Shown: positions 16,808 to 27,629, numbered from the stretch's first letter. The stretch is DNA of 64,000 nucleotides from Cytobacillus sp. NJ13 (GCA_030348385.1 JAUCFP010000006.1:3685501-3749500); one strand, 5' to 3'. The notes: generated by a model from the letters alone, not told the origin. Numbers and translations: made by a program.

Positions 16808-18877
16808 TTACGAAGCCCACCGAAACAGTTTCTTATACCAAGGTGTCTCAGGCTTCTTTTTCGGCTGCTCCGTTTTATTCTCTTCTTTATGGCTCAAGTG
16901 GTCTGTACAGTATTCCGCAGGTTCTGTGCCTTCTGCGAAGTAGGTTAGGCGCTTGACCGGGCAGTTTTCCCCGGCAATTTTCCCGTTGGCTGGGTCAATG
17001 TAGACGCCGACTGTATCTTTGGGCGCTTTGAATTCCTTGGCCGGCTTTCCTTTATGGGCTTCCTCCATAAACCGGATCCAAATGTTTTTGGCATACGTTT
17101 TATCAACGGTTTTTGTAATGACCTGGCCTTTGTCATAGCCGGTCCATACCGCTGTGACAAGCTGTGGTGTAAAGCCGGCCATCCAGCTGTCTGTTTCGGT
17201 TGAACCGGACTTGCCGGCATACGGGCGGGTCATATCGTTGATGACTGTGCTTCCCGTTACCTGGGCATAGCCGTTCAGCTTCCGGTCAAAAATGCCTGTC
17301 ATCATATGGGTCATGACGAAAGCAAGGTCCGGCTTCAGAATCTTCATCTGGAAAGGCTCCTGCTCGTAAATGACTTCGCCTTTATGGTTTTCTACACGCT
17401 TAATAAGTACTGGCGAGACCTTTTTCCCTCCATTGGCAAACATGCTGTAGGCGTTCGCAAGCTCAATGACCCTCATGCCGGATGTGCCGAGTGCAAGGGA
17501 CGGTACCTTCGCCATTTTAGAGGTAATGCCAAATTTCTTGGCTGTATTAACAAGTGTCTCTTCTCCTAAAAATAAATGGGTCTTCACCGCATAGACATTG
17601 TCCGATAGTGCAAGGGCCTGGGCCATGGTGATCTCGTCATCCGCATACTTGCTGTTGAAGTTATGCGGTGTGTAGTCTGGCGTGCCGTCTTCAAAGCGGA
17701 ATGTCGTCTGTTCGCTTCGAATCGGAGTGGAGGGGGTGAAGCCCTGCTCCAATGCCGCGTAATAGAGAAGCGGCTTTATCGTCGATCCGGGCTGCCTGAC
17801 TGCCTGGACTGCCCGGTTAAAAGGACTTTCCTCATAATCACGTCCGCCAATCATCGCTTTCACATAGCCGTTTTTCGGATTCATGGCAACGACACCGACC
17901 TGAATCTCCGAGTCTTTTGAAATAAGCTTATCTATTGTTTCTTCCGCGATTTCCTGTTCCTTCAGATCCAAAGTGGTATAAACCTTCAATCCGCCCAATT
18001 CAATGGTCCGGTCATCCAGCTTCAGCTGTGTTTTAAGAGCATTGCGGACTGCATCCTGAAAATACGGGGCTGTTTTCGCTCTAGGGTGCATGTGCTCACC
18101 AACCAGCTCAAGCTCTTCCGCCGCCGCGAAATCTGCTTCTTTTTGGCTGACAAGTCCGTTCTTCACCATCGTCTGCAGAATCACTTTCTGACGCTGATCC
18201 GCTTTTTCTGCAGATGCGAATGGAGAGTAGATGCCAGGACCCTTAGGGATGCCGGATAAAATCGAAGCCTCAGCCAATGACAGCTCACTTGCATCCTTCC
18301 CGAAATAGAACTGGCTTGCTGCCTGCGCGCCGTAAGCTCCATTGCCGTAATAAATCGTATTTAAATAGCCTTCAAGGATTTCCTTTTTCGTATAATTCAT
18401 CTCAAGCCTGATGGTATAAAAAGCCTCAAGCAATTTCCGCTTCCAGGTTTTTTCATGTTCAAGAAACAGGTTGCGGGCATACTGCTGGCTGATGGTGCTG
18501 GCGCCCTGAACTTTGGCCATTGCCTTTATATCTGCGAGGGCGGCACCGGCGATCCTTTTATAATCAAATCCATTGTGCTCGAAAAAATTCTTATCCTCTA
18601 TCGAGACCGTCGCATCAATTAAATGCGGACTGATGTCATCAAGTGGTGCCCAATAGCGCTTTTGGCCGTTGTGGCTTTCTCCGATAACCGTGCCATCATC
18701 CGAGAAAAATAAAGTCGATTGCGGAACGGCGAGCGGCGGCGGCCCCAGGATTTTGGCATATACCAGAATGCCTCCGATTATCACTGCGGCTAAAGCCATT
18801 CCTATTAAGCTAATAATGAGAACCGCACGCAAATATTTCATCGTTTTCCGGAAACGCTGATCCGTCATTAATTCCAA
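16808..18877 (-). CDS. pbpG: Class A penicillin-binding protein 2d (PbpG)
   Basis: 689 residues from TTG 18877, which has GGGGGTG six bases upstream and matches the B. subtilis N-terminus; a GTG at 18886 is the alternative. Short cytoplasmic tail, one membrane anchor (about 20-45), GT51 transglycosylase (IEDKNFFEHNGFDYKR, GASTISQQYARN), then transpeptidase with active serine in GSTIKP, SDN, and KSGS. The C-terminal tail is Lys/Glu/Pro-rich. PbpG is a sporulation PBP for germ-cell-wall synthesis in B. subtilis, made under sigma-F; I did not find a clear sigma-F promoter. Confidence 0.92.
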   Translation of the reverse strand: MELMTDQRFRKTMKYLRAVLIISLIGMALAAVIIGGILVYAKILGPPPLAVPQSTLFFSDDGTVIGESHNGQKRYWAPLDDISPHLIDATVSIEDKNFFEHNGFDYKRIAGAALADIKAMAKVQGASTISQQYARNLFLEHEKTWKRKLLEAFYTIRLEMNYTKKEILEGYLNTIYYGNGAYGAQAASQFYFGKDASELSLAEASILSGIPKGPGIYSPFASAEKADQRQKVILQTMVKNGLVSQKEADFAAAEELELVGEHMHPRAKTAPYFQDAVRNALKTQLKLDDRTIELGGLKVYTTLDLKEQEIAEETIDKLISKDSEIQVGVVAMNPKNGYVKAMIGGRDYEESPFNRAVQAVRQPGSTIKPLLYYAALEQGFTPSTPIRSEQTTFRFEDGTPDYTPHNFNSKYADDEITMAQALALSDNVYAVKTHLFLGEETLVNTAKKFGITSKMAKVPSLALGTSGMRVIELANAYSMFANGGKKVSPVLIKRVENHKGEVIYEQEPFQMKILKPDLAFVMTHMMTGIFDRKLNGYAQVTGSTVINDMTRPYAGKSGSTETDSWMAGFTPQLVTAVWTGYDKGQVITKTVDKTYAKNIWIRFMEEAHKGKPAKEFKAPKDTVGVYIDPANGKIAGENCPVKRLTYFAEGTEPAEYCTDHLSHKEENKTEQPKKKPETPWYKKLFRWAS

Positions 18878-18991
18878 ATTTGACACCCCCTGTTTCTTTC
18901 TAAAAGTAAAATAAACATAAGTACATATCTTCAGTATTGAAAAAACAGGGCGTTTTTAAACATCTTTCTCTACTAATGAGAGAAATTTTTC

Positions 18992-19019
18992 TTGCAATTT
19001 TGCTAGATTCATCTATACT
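18992..19019 (+). promoter_or_regulatory. Probable sigma-A promoter of speE-speB
   Basis: TTGCAA, 16-base spacer, TATACT, about 105 bases before the speE start. Confidence 0.5.
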
Positions 19020-19123
19020 TTTTTTGTGTTTGTTATTTGCATGTTAGGGAAGTATAAAAGGTGAAATGCTTTTTGCTGCTCTTTAGTGATAATTCATTTT
19101 TTTTTGGAAGGAATGATTAAAGA

Positions 19124-19951
19124 ATGGGACTTTGGTTTACAGAGAAACAAACGGAGAACTTTGGCATTACGATGAAGGTGAAGCGTACTTTACATACAGA
19201 ACAGACAGAATTCCAGAAGCTTGATATGGTGGAAACAGAAGAGTGGGGCAATATGCTTCTTCTTGATGACATGGTTATGACTTCAATCAAGGATGAGTTT
19301 GTTTACCATGAGATGGTTGCGCACATTCCTTTGTTCACGCATCCAAACCCTGAAAACGTTCTTGTCGTTGGCGGCGGTGACGGCGGCGTCATCCGCGAAG
19401 TCCTTAAGCATCCAAGCGTGAAAAAGGCGACTCTTGTGGATATCGATGGAAAGGTTATTGAGTACTCAAAAAAATTCCTTCCTGAGATTGCAGGCAAGCT
19501 TGATGACCCTCGCGTTGATGTACAGGTAGGCGATGGCTTCATGCACATTGCCGAAAGCGAAAATGAATATGACGTAATCATGGTTGACTCAACTGAGCCG
19601 GTAGGACCTGCGGTAAATCTATTCACAAAAGGCTTCTATGCTGGAATCTCTAAAGCCTTAAAAGAAGACGGCATCTTTGTGGCCCAGTCTGACAACCCTT
19701 GGTTCAAAGCGGACCTTATCCGCAACGTACAGCGCGATGTGAAAGAAATTTTCCCAATCACTCGTCTTTACACTGCGAATATCCCTACTTACCCAAGCGG
19801 CATGTGGGCGTTCACAATCGGATCTAAAAAATACGATCCATTAGAAGTAAGCGAAGATCGCTTCCATGAGATCGAAACAAAATACTATACTAAAGAATTG
19901 CATAAAGCGGCATTTGTATTGCCAAAATTTGTTGCAGACTTAGTGAAGTAA
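19124..19951 (+). CDS. speE: Spermidine synthase
   Basis: 275 residues. The aminopropyltransferase core is plain: [16 protein letters not shown], the SAM-fold loop [16 protein letters not shown], and catalytic Asp in [11 protein letters not shown]. It transfers aminopropyl from decarboxylated AdoMet to putrescine. speB (agmatinase, which makes putrescine) follows after 60 bp, so the pair forms a polyamine operon, as in B. subtilis. Ribosome site TGGAAGGAATG is 9-10 bases upstream. Confidence 0.96.
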   Translation: MGLWFTEKQTENFGITMKVKRTLHTEQTEFQKLDMVETEEWGNMLLLDDMVMTSIKDEFVYHEMVAHIPLFTHPNPENVLVVGGGDGGVIREVLKHPSVKKATLVDIDGKVIEYSKKFLPEIAGKLDDPRVDVQVGDGFMHIAESENEYDVIMVDSTEPVGPAVNLFTKGFYAGISKALKEDGIFVAQSDNPWFKADLIRNVQRDVKEIFPITRLYTANIPTYPSGMWAFTIGSKKYDPLEVSEDRFHEIETKYYTKELHKAAFVLPKFVADLVK

Positions 19952-20011
19952 TGGACAGGCTGCTTTCTAAAGCGGCCTTCTTGAATACATAAAAAGTGAG
20001 GGATGACCTTG

Positions 20012-20890
20012 GTGCGTTTTGATGAAGCCTATTCAGGCAATGTGTTTATTAAAAGCCATCCTAGTTATGAGGAAAGTGAAGCGGTCATTTATGGAATGCC
20101 GATGGACTGGACGGTCAGCTATCGTCCGGGCTCCCGTTTCGGCCCTGCCCGCATCCGGGAAGTATCCATCGGGCTTGAAGAGTACAGCCCATACCTGGAC
20201 CGCGAGCTTGAAGAGGTAAAATATTATGATGCCGGCGATATTCCGCTGCCATTCGGAAATCCGCAAAAAAGCATCGATATGATTGAGGAGTTTATCGATC
20301 AGCTTCTGGCGGAGGATAAATTCCCGCTTGGCATGGGCGGAGAACATTTGGTTTCCTGGCCTGTCATCAAAGCGATGTACAAAAAATATCCGGATTTAGT
20401 GATTATCCACATGGACGCCCATACGGATCTTCGTGTGGATTATGAAGGGGAGCCATTATCCCATTCAACGCCAATCCGCAAAGCAGCTGATTTAATTGGA
20501 CCTGGCAATGTCTATTCTTTTGGCATCCGTTCCGGCATGAAAGAAGAATTCCAGTGGGCGAAGGAAGTTGGCATGCACATTTCAAAATTCGAAGTGCACA
20601 AGCCATTGAAAGACATCCTTCCTAAGCTTGCAGGACGTCCGGTCTATGTAACGATTGATATTGATGTTCTGGACCCTGCCCACGCGCCGGGAACAGGCAC
20701 AGTCGACGCAGGCGGCATCACTTCAAGAGAGCTTCTTGCTTCTATTCATGAAATTGCCCATTCAGATGTTAAAGTCGTTGGGGCTGACCTTGTCGAGGTT
20801 GCGCCAATCTATGATCACTCTGAACAAACAGCCAATACAGCAAGCAAACTGATCCGAGAAATGATTCTTGGATGGGTAAATAAAAAATAA
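20012..20890 (+). CDS. speB: Agmatinase
   Basis: 292 residues from GTG 20012 (GAGGG nine bases upstream; the product then begins MRFDEAYSG, as in B. subtilis). Ureohydrolase manganese motifs are intact: GGEHL near 110, HMDAHTDLR near 142, and DIDVLDPAHAPG near 215. It hydrolyses agmatine to putrescine and urea, feeding speE. Confidence 0.96.
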   Translation: MRFDEAYSGNVFIKSHPSYEESEAVIYGMPMDWTVSYRPGSRFGPARIREVSIGLEEYSPYLDRELEEVKYYDAGDIPLPFGNPQKSIDMIEEFIDQLLAEDKFPLGMGGEHLVSWPVIKAMYKKYPDLVIIHMDAHTDLRVDYEGEPLSHSTPIRKAADLIGPGNVYSFGIRSGMKEEFQWAKEVGMHISKFEVHKPLKDILPKLAGRPVYVTIDIDVLDPAHAPGTGTVDAGGITSRELLASIHEIAHSDVKVVGADLVEVAPIYDHSEQTANTASKLIREMILGWVNKK

Positions 20891-20916
20891 ACGGGGACCT
20901 CGGTCTCCGTTTTTTT
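20891..20916 (+). terminator. Terminator of the speE-speB operon
   Basis: ACGGGGACC / GGTCTCCGT stem with 2-nt tip and T7, directly after the speB stop. Confidence 0.85.
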
Positions 20917-20989
20917 CGTCTGCCCGCTCCTTGCACTTTCCCCGGCGAGTATTTATACTTATATAGTTATATACGATGAAAAGGATGTG

Positions 20990-21448
20990 TTGCCGTTGTC
21001 CAGTCGCTCAGCGGAACAAATGCCTGTGAAGATTAATGTGAAGACGGATATTCGCAAGCTTGGCAGCAAAGAGACTTTTGAATTGACTGCTTTTGGCCGA
21101 TACTATATAAAAGATTCTGCCCGGTTCCTTCAGTATGATGAAGTGATGGAAGAGGGAACAGTAAAGACGATCATAAAAATGTCCGATGCAGACGGGCTGA
21201 TTTTACGAAGCGGCGCCGTGAAAATGAGGCTCCCTTTTAGAATGAATAAAAAGCTCCGCGGCAGCTACGAGACGCCCTACGGAGTGTTTGAGATGGGCAC
21301 GGTGACCAAGCGGATGGCCCATCAATATGATGACGAATCTGGTGAAGGTTCGATTGATATTTTATACGATCTGAAAATGCAGGGATCCCAGGCAGGTACA
21401 TACCATTTGGCGATTACGTTTGAGGAGGAGAACAATGAACATAGTTGA
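20990..21448 (+). CDS. ywiB: YwiB family protein (DUF1934)
   Basis: 152 residues; starts at GTG 20987, TTG 20990 or TTG 20996 are all possible, and I favour 20990 by spacing from AAAAGG. Pattern [20 protein letters not shown] matches DUF1934/YwiB, a calycin-like beta-barrel of unknown function. It overlaps argS by 14 bases, and the argS ribosome site lies inside its last codons, so the two are coupled. Confidence 0.82.
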   Translation: MPLSSRSAEQMPVKINVKTDIRKLGSKETFELTAFGRYYIKDSARFLQYDEVMEEGTVKTIIKMSDADGLILRSGAVKMRLPFRMNKKLRGSYETPYGVFEMGTVTKRMAHQYDDESGEGSIDILYDLKMQGSQAGTYHLAITFEEENNEHS

Positions 21449-23102
21449 GCAGGTGCAAGACAAATTAAAGCAGGAAATCAGGGATGCGGTTGTAAAAGCT
21501 GGTTTGGCAGCGGAAGAGCAGATCCCTGATGTAATTCTTGAAATCCCGAAGGAAAAGGCTCATGGAGATTATTCCACGAATATGGCGATGCAATTAGCAC
21601 GTGTGGCTAAAAAAGCGCCAAGAATGATTGCAGAGGAGCTTATCGCTCATTTTGACAGCTCAAAAGCTTCCATTGAAAAAATTGAAATCGCAGGACCTGG
21701 CTTCATCAATTTTTATATGAATAATTCTTATTTGACTGATCTGATTCCGGCTGTTCTGGAAGCAGGAGATCAGTATGGGGAAACAATGGTTGGAAACAGC
21801 CAGAAAATCCAGGTTGAGTTTGTTTCAGCAAACCCAACAGGGGACTTGCATCTTGGACATGCACGTGGTGCAGCTGTCGGTGATTCGCTATGCAATATTT
21901 TGGACAAAGCTGGCTACGATGTATCCCGTGAGTACTATATCAATGATGCGGGCAACCAGATTAACAATTTGGCTCTATCGGTTGAAGCGCGATATTTCCA
22001 GGCTCTTGGCCTTGAAAAAGAAATGCCGGCAGACGGCTATCAAGGCGAAGACATCATCGGCATCGGCAAAAAGCTGGCTGAAGAGTACGGGGATAAGTAT
22101 GTAAATTCGGATGAAAAAGAGCGTTTTGACTTTTTCCGTGAATACGGCCTGAAATATGAAATGGCGAAGCTGAAGCAGGATCTTGAAGATTTCCGCGTGC
22201 CATTTGATGTTTGGTATTCTGAAACATCCCTTTATAATAATGGCAAAATCGACACAGCCCTTCAGGCATTAAAGGATAACGGCCACATTTACGAAGAAGA
22301 GGGTGCAACCTGGTTCCGCTCAACTGCTTTCGGTGATGACAAAGACCGTGTTCTGATTAAAAATGACGGCTCTTACACATATCTGACTCCGGATATCGCT
22401 TACCATAAAGACAAGCTTGAAAGAGGCTTTGAAAAGCTGATCAACATCTGGGGCGCTGACCACCATGGCTACATTCCGCGCATGAAGGCGGCCATCCAGG
22501 CGCTTGGCTATGACCGTGATGCGCTCGAAGTCGAAATTATCCAGCTTGTACACTTGTACAAAAACGGTGAAAAAATGAAGATGAGCAAACGTACCGGCAA
22601 AGCGGTAACAATGCGTGATCTTGTAGAAGAAGTAGGATTGGACGCAACACGCTATTTCTTCGCGATGAGAAGCGCAGATACACATCTTGATTTTGACCTT
22701 GATCTGGCTGTATCTCAATCAAATGAAAACCCTGTTTACTATGCCCAGTACGCACACGCGCGTATTTCCAGCATCCTGCGCCAGGGTGAAGAGCAGGGAA
22801 TGGCTGCCGGAGCTGCAGATTTCTCCCTGATTCAGGCGGAAAAGGAAATCGATGTCCTGAAGAAAATCGGCGAATTCCCGCAGGCAGTCGGCGAAGCGGC
22901 GCAAAAGCGCATGCCGCACAGAATCACGAACTATATTTATGAACTGGCTTCTTCTTTCCACAGCTTCTATAATGCTGAAAAAGTATTGGATGCGGAAAAT
23001 CCGGAAAGAACCAAAGCCCGTCTGGCACTGATCAAGGCGGTTCAGACTACCTTGAAGAATGCTCTGAAATTAATCGGCGTATCTGCACCGGAAAAAATGT
23101 AA
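21435..23102 (+). CDS. argS: Arginyl-tRNA synthetase
   Basis: 555 residues from ATG 21435 (GAGGAGGAG upstream). Class Ia features: HLGHARG (the HIGH motif) near residue 130, NDAGNQ, and KMSKRTGK near 380; the C-terminal DALR anticodon-binding domain starts near 435 ([13 protein letters not shown]). It charges tRNA-Arg. No T-box leader is present upstream. Confidence 0.97.
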   Translation: MNIVEQVQDKLKQEIRDAVVKAGLAAEEQIPDVILEIPKEKAHGDYSTNMAMQLARVAKKAPRMIAEELIAHFDSSKASIEKIEIAGPGFINFYMNNSYLTDLIPAVLEAGDQYGETMVGNSQKIQVEFVSANPTGDLHLGHARGAAVGDSLCNILDKAGYDVSREYYINDAGNQINNLALSVEARYFQALGLEKEMPADGYQGEDIIGIGKKLAEEYGDKYVNSDEKERFDFFREYGLKYEMAKLKQDLEDFRVPFDVWYSETSLYNNGKIDTALQALKDNGHIYEEEGATWFRSTAFGDDKDRVLIKNDGSYTYLTPDIAYHKDKLERGFEKLINIWGADHHGYIPRMKAAIQALGYDRDALEVEIIQLVHLYKNGEKMKMSKRTGKAVTMRDLVEEVGLDATRYFFAMRSADTHLDFDLDLAVSQSNENPVYYAQYAHARISSILRQGEEQGMAAGAADFSLIQAEKEIDVLKKIGEFPQAVGEAAQKRMPHRITNYIYELASSFHSFYNAEKVLDAENPERTKARLALIKAVQTTLKNALKLIGVSAPEKM

Positions 23103-23107
23103 AACTC

Positions 23108-23137
23108 AAAGCTGGCACTTATAGGTGTCGGCTTTTT
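23108..23137 (+). terminator. Terminator of ywiB-argS
   Basis: AAGCTGGCAC / GTGTCGGCTT stem with G-T pairs, then T6. Confidence 0.7.
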
Positions 23138-23230
23138 TCATGTTTTTGACGAAAAAGGGGAAGCTAAAGGCATATGTTTAAGGTTATAGTTAAACTGGTA
23201 AAACATAGTAAGTTATTATAGGAGGATCTC

Positions 23231-23410
23231 ATGAAAATCGTTCTTTTATCCATACTTACAGGATTTCTCGTCGGATTTGTCTTTGCTTTCATGAAGCTGC
23301 CGATTCCCGCACCGCCAGCACTGCCTGGCATTATGGGGATTGTCGGCATTTACCTCGGGTTTAAAGCATATGAAGTGGTTCTGCCGTGGCTGCAGGGGAT
23401 ATTGAGATAG
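23231..23410 (+). CDS. XapX-domain (DUF1427) mini membrane protein
   Basis: 59 residues: MKIVLLSILTGFLVGFVFAF, then LPIPAPPALPGIMGIVGIYLG. Two membrane spans around a Pro-rich turn are characteristic of XapX/DUF1427. Strong ribosome site TAGGAGGATCTC. Function unknown; the family is named from a xanthosine-permease region. Confidence 0.85.
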   Translation: MKIVLLSILTGFLVGFVFAFMKLPIPAPPALPGIMGIVGIYLGFKAYEVVLPWLQGILR

Positions 23411-23468
23411 ATTGGGAAAGGGTGTCCACGTTAGTTATGGGCATCCTTTTTGTCTAAATGTGAACTTT

Positions 23469-23690
23469 GCAAATAAATCCTGAATTTAGCAAATAAACCT
23501 TGGAAATCAGCAAACAATAGTTGAAACTAGCAAACAAATGAGGAAAAAAGCAAACAAACCTGGTAAATCAGCAAAAAAACGAAAACCAGGCAGCAAACCA
23601 GGAAAACTAAAAGAGCAAACCCCAATAAATTAGTCAGCAAACCCGCAATTCAGCAAATAAATGATAAATTTAGCAAATAACCTGTCAGAA
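23469..23690 (+). repeat. 20-22-bp-period tandem array (AGCAAAYAAA motif)
   Basis: GCAAA begins at 23469, 23489, 23510, 23530, 23550, 23571, 23593, 23615, 23637, 23653 and 23673; all but one step are 20-22 bases. The intervening bases are unconserved and A-rich. It fills the gap between the XapX gene and the EamA transporter. Low complexity but clearly periodic. Confidence 0.82.
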
Positions 23691-23778
23691 CCCGCAAGTA
23701 ATTCAAACTAAACTCCGCATGTTACATCCGGACGAGCATATCATGATAGAAACCCTTCCGGAAAGGACATGCCCGCCA

Positions 23779-24681
23779 ATGAAACCACAGTTTGCAGCCT
23801 CACTTTACGCAACCATTTCAATCAGTTTTTGGGGAGTCTCTTTTGTCTCCACCAAAGCTGTTTTAGATAAGCTGGACCCTTATACATTAATCATGCTCCG
23901 ATTTGCCATCGGGGCGGCTTTTCTGCTTCTTTTGCTCTTGCTGAAAAGATATCCTCTCCAGATTCCGCTTAAATATATTCCCCATTTAATTGTTCTCGGT
24001 GTACTCGGCGTGTTCATCCATCAGGTCATCCAGGTAACAGCTCTAAAGACGATAGACGCCTCGTCTGCGGGGTGGATCATTTCTTTTTCACCAGTTTTTA
24101 CCGTGCTCCTCTCCATGATCTTTCTTCATGAAAAATTGACATTCCTTAAGACACTGGGCATTATTACTGCGATTTCCGGCGTGCTCATGGTAACAGGAGC
24201 GAGGAGCGGCCAGACACTGGGGTTTGCTTTAAATATAGGGTACTTCCTCATGATCCTAAGTACACTGAATTGGGCGGTATATTCGATTTTGGTAAGAAAA
24301 TTGCAAATTAAGCTGCCTTCCCTAGTGGTCACTTTTTATATGAGTTTGCTTGGCTGTATGTTGACCATTCCCTTTTTAATGAGAGATAGAGGATGGGAGA
24401 AGTTTCATCTTTTATCCGGTTCTGAATGGGCCCATATATTGTTTCTGGGCATATTTGTATCGGGGATTGGCTATTGGTACTGGTCCAAGGCACTCGAGGT
24501 TTTGGAAGCTTCCAAAGTATCAATGTTTATCTATATGGAGCCGCTGTTTACCTTTATTGCGGCCATTTTGCTTCTTCGTGAAAAAATTTTCTTCATAAGC
24601 ATCATGGGTGGAATCATAATTATTATAGGAGTGATCATGGTGAATGGTCAGATGAAATATTTTTCATGGAGGAAACGATAA
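23779..24681 (+). CDS. EamA/DMT-family transporter
   Basis: About 300 residues from ATG 23779 (AAAGGA 12 bases upstream); in-frame ATGs at 23719 and 23743 are alternatives. Ten predicted membrane spans in two EamA repeats: SFWGVSFVSTKAVLD in the first, WAVYSILVRKL in the second, with PLFTFIAAILLLREK near the end. Such proteins export metabolites or amino acids; the substrate is unknown. The cysteine dioxygenase gene follows after 25 bp, which hints at, but does not prove, a link to sulfur amino acids. Confidence 0.85.
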   Translation: MKPQFAASLYATISISFWGVSFVSTKAVLDKLDPYTLIMLRFAIGAAFLLLLLLLKRYPLQIPLKYIPHLIVLGVLGVFIHQVIQVTALKTIDASSAGWIISFSPVFTVLLSMIFLHEKLTFLKTLGIITAISGVLMVTGARSGQTLGFALNIGYFLMILSTLNWAVYSILVRKLQIKLPSLVVTFYMSLLGCMLTIPFLMRDRGWEKFHLLSGSEWAHILFLGIFVSGIGYWYWSKALEVLEASKVSMFIYMEPLFTFIAAILLLREKIFFISIMGGIIIIIGVIMVNGQMKYFSWRKR

Positions 24682-24706
24682 TCCACATTAAAGGGGGAGT
24701 CGTTTA

Positions 24707-25255
24707 ATGGCCTTGAAGGAACGGTTTATAAACATTTTGAATCCATTGAAATCACCTTCTGCAGAAGAACTTAGAAAGGCTTTGGCATCACTTGATATCA
24801 AGCTTGAGGATCTGCTTCCGCACCTGCAGCCGGCAGATGGAAAACCCTATTACCGCAAGCTGCTCCACCAGAATGACGAAGTGGAACTGCTCGTCATGAA
24901 CTGGTCAGATATCGAATGCGCCCCGCATGATCATGGAAATTCAAAGGGATGGATTCAAGTGTTAAATGGAGATTCGGAAAACACTGTTTTTGAAGTGAAG
25001 GAAGACGTCCCAGTTGAGCTTTTTGCAGAGATAAAGTCCAAAGACTCCTTCTTTTTTGCTCCCAAAAAAGGTGTGCACAAAATGAAGAGTGCAGGCAGGG
25101 AGAACCTTGTCACACTGCATCTTTATTCACCTCCGATTACTGGCATGAAGGTGTACGACCTGCAAAAATGCGCTGCCTGTGTAGTCTCTGAAGAATGTGG
25201 GGCCTGGTGGCCTGAGGAGATAAGACAGAAGGTGAAGGTGATTCAGTTAAAATAA
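24707..25255 (+). CDS. Cysteine dioxygenase
   Basis: 182 residues of the cupin type. Metal-binding pattern CAPHDHGNSKGW (two His near 67 and 69), and a third His in LVTLHLYSPP. The Cys just before the first His (residue 65) is in the usual cupin place. Cysteine dioxygenases oxidise L-cysteine to cysteine sulfinate. It is probably co-transcribed with the preceding EamA transporter. A 3-mercaptopropionate dioxygenase is the main alternative. Confidence 0.82.
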   Translation: MALKERFINILNPLKSPSAEELRKALASLDIKLEDLLPHLQPADGKPYYRKLLHQNDEVELLVMNWSDIECAPHDHGNSKGWIQVLNGDSENTVFEVKEDVPVELFAEIKSKDSFFFAPKKGVHKMKSAGRENLVTLHLYSPPITGMKVYDLQKCAACVVSEECGAWWPEEIRQKVKVIQLK

Positions 25256-25256
25256 A

Positions 25257-25286
25257 GGGGCGTTCCGCACAGGGAACGCCTTCTTT
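25257..25286. terminator. Terminator between cysteine dioxygenase and uvsE
   Basis: GGCGTTCC / GGAACGCC stem with a short loop followed by TTCTTT, between convergent genes. Confidence 0.8.
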
Positions 25287-26241
25287 AGTTCCATTCTACC
25301 TCGGCTCCGCCAATCCTCTTCACCCCGCGGATGCTGCTGATATCCTCAGTCAGCTTAAGCGCAGCCTTATCTTTTGCTTTGGCTTCAATCATAAAATCGA
25401 TATCCCGGTTACAGGTTTTCAGCTGATCGAGAAGCGGCCTGATGAAATCAATGTCAACACAGTCGGCATGGGACCGGAAGGCTTTTTCAGATTTGGGCGA
25501 GGAGATGTGGATTTTCGGCTTAAGTCCTGTTTTTTCCCATGTCTGAAAAATCTCTGGGAGAAGCTCATTCAGCGGGCGGGTGCCTAGGTTCGCCATATGG
25601 TGGTGATAATCAAACACAAGGGGGATGTTTTCTTTCTGGCAGGCCAGGAGAGTTTCATCCGCGTTATAGGTTTTATCATCATTCTCAAGTGTCATTTGCT
25701 TTTTAATATGAGACGGAAGCATCTTCAGATTTTCATGGAACCGGTCAATGGTCGCAAGCTTGTCCCCGTAAGCCCCGCCAATATGGATATTGATGATGCT
25801 TTTATTTTCAACCCCCATGGCCTCGAACATCCGGTAATGGTATTCCATGTCTTTGACTGCATTCCGGGTCACATCCTCGCGCGGAGAAGTGAACAGGGTG
25901 AACTGATTGGGATGAAAGCTGACGCGGAGCCCATGTTTTTTAATCAATTCACCGATTTCAAGCCATTTTTCCTTAAAAGGTGTGACAAAATCCCATAAAA
26001 CCTCCGGGTGCGTGGCGAGTGGAACAATGGAGCTTGAAAGGCGATACAGCTGGATTTCATGTGCAATATTAAAATAAAGCATTCTTAACGTATTTTGCAG
26101 ATTCACCGCTGTGACGGCCTTCAGCTTGTCCAGCCTTTCTTCCTCAGGCATTTGCTGATAGCGCGTAAACGTTAACGTTCTGGCAGGAGATGCCTCCCAC
26201 AAGCTGATGGCATGGGAAACATATCCCAGTCTGATTTTCAA
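25285..26241 (-). CDS. uvsE: UV damage endonuclease UvsE
   Basis: 318 residues from TTG 26241 (GAAGGTG seven bases upstream). UVDE TIM-barrel motifs: [45 protein letters not shown] and FDYHHHMAN supply the metal ligands. It nicks 5' to UV photoproducts in an excision pathway independent of UvrABC; B. subtilis YwjD is the orthologue. It lies 30 bp after the ywjE homologue and is probably co-transcribed. Confidence 0.94.
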   Translation of the reverse strand: MKIRLGYVSHAISLWEASPARTLTFTRYQQMPEEERLDKLKAVTAVNLQNTLRMLYFNIAHEIQLYRLSSSIVPLATHPEVLWDFVTPFKEKWLEIGELIKKHGLRVSFHPNQFTLFTSPREDVTRNAVKDMEYHYRMFEAMGVENKSIINIHIGGAYGDKLATIDRFHENLKMLPSHIKKQMTLENDDKTYNADETLLACQKENIPLVFDYHHHMANLGTRPLNELLPEIFQTWEKTGLKPKIHISSPKSEKAFRSHADCVDIDFIRPLLDQLKTCNRDIDFMIEAKAKDKAALKLTEDISSIRGVKRIGGAEVEWN

Positions 26242-26271
26242 TTTGCAGCACCTTCTTTTTGCTGACCTCCT

Positions 26272-27474
26272 CTACAGAAAGCTTGCCACAGACCGGGCAA
26301 GCATCTCTTTGAATGTCCGTAAAGGATCCAGCCGGTTTAATTCTTTTAGTGTCAGCCTCTTTGCATTTAGTATGTCTTTGTCTACAACAGCTTGGACCTG
26401 CTTAATGAACTCTTTGTCATAAATAAAGCAATTGATTTCATAATTTAAGAACAGGCTCCGCTTATCAAAATTGGCTGTTCCGACATCACTGATTTCATTA
26501 TCGATAATAATCGCCTTTGCATGGTAAAAGCCCTTTTTGTACTCATACACATAAGCACCATGTTTAATCAAGGTCCTTAAGTAAAGATAAGAGGCCTCTT
26601 TTACAAGAATATGATCCGTGATGCATGGGACGAGTATTTTTACTGTAACGCCGCGTTCCAGGGCATTAATTAAGTCCTGAAAAAGCCTTTTGCCCGGAAT
26701 AAAATAGGGTGTCCCAATCGTTATGCTCTTTTTCGCCTTCCGTATTAAGGAGGAGAAGCTTTCTTCTAAAAAAACCCCTTTATAAGCTGCAAACTGATGG
26801 CGGTATTCTCCTGCATGCAGCTCAGGAAAATAAATGCTGTTTGCTAGCAGGTTGGTCTTGGCTGCTTTATACCAATCAGTCAGAAACTCTCTTTGCAGAT
26901 CCTGTACCCCTTCACCGTGGAATTTCAAGTGATAGTCACGCCAGGGGGTCAGCTTTTTGTCCTGATTGATGTATTCTTTGCCGATATTGAAGCCGCCAAT
27001 GTATCCGATCTTTCCATCAATGACGGTAATTTTCCGGTGGTTCCTGGCCTGAAAAGAATAGAAAAGAAATGGCAGCTTCGGCACATGGGCAAACGAAAAT
27101 TTGACGCCGCTGCTTTTAAGATCCTTTACGGTTTTTCTTTTAACAGGAAAGCTTCCGGCCCAGTCGACCAAAAGGCGGACTTCCACTCCTTCTTTTGCTT
27201 TACCCTTTAAGATAGTTAAAAACTCCTTGCTGATTTTATCATCCTTCACAATATAAAATAAAATATGGATGTGCTTTTGCGCTTTTCTTAGCTCGGAAAA
27301 TAAATCATCAAATAAAGCAGGCCCATCTGCAAACAATTCCATATCAGACTGCCGGATGGGTAAGGCGGTCCGCTCAAGCTTTTTCATATGGCTTTTCCGG
27401 CCCAGTGTAAAATCAATATAGAGCCATAAGAAGATGACGAGTAAAACGACCATAATGATATTCCAGACAGTCAA
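26272..27474 (-). CDS. ywjE: Cardiolipin synthase-like phospholipase D protein
   Basis: 400 residues. One N-terminal membrane span (about 4-22), then two PLD/HKD motifs: NHRKITVID near 147 and YHAKAIIIDNE near 320 followed by GTANFDKRS. The family makes cardiolipin from two phosphatidylglycerols. B. subtilis YwjE is a minor cardiolipin synthase paralogue linked with sporulation, as I recall. TTG start with AGAGGAAG six bases upstream. Confidence 0.88.
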   Translation of the reverse strand: MTVWNIIMVVLLVIFLWLYIDFTLGRKSHMKKLERTALPIRQSDMELFADGPALFDDLFSELRKAQKHIHILFYIVKDDKISKEFLTILKGKAKEGVEVRLLVDWAGSFPVKRKTVKDLKSSGVKFSFAHVPKLPFLFYSFQARNHRKITVIDGKIGYIGGFNIGKEYINQDKKLTPWRDYHLKFHGEGVQDLQREFLTDWYKAAKTNLLANSIYFPELHAGEYRHQFAAYKGVFLEESFSSLIRKAKKSITIGTPYFIPGKRLFQDLINALERGVTVKILVPCITDHILVKEASYLYLRTLIKHGAYVYEYKKGFYHAKAIIIDNEISDVGTANFDKRSLFLNYEINCFIYDKEFIKQVQAVVDKDILNAKRLTLKELNRLDPLRTFKEMLARSVASFL

Positions 27475-27629
27475 TGCAATCTTCCTCTCGACAGGATTTT
27501 CCTGTTAGTATTTCCTGCAGAGATTTTTCTATCATGGAATCTTCCCAAAAAGGGAGGAGTTTTCACCTTTAAAAAGAATTTAATAAATGAAAATAATAAA
27601 ATTTTTCGAACAAGTTTAATGAAAAATGG

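Noticed and set aside
20917..21434. T-box leader before argS
   Set aside because: argS is coupled to ywiB by a 14-base overlap and no T-box sequence (such as TGGnACCGCG) is present.
23455..23700. CRISPR-like regularity of the AGCAAAYAAA and 52-bp arrays
   Set aside because: Spacing is too short or units are contiguous, the between-motif sequence is not spacer-like in the 52-bp arrays, and no cas genes are present.
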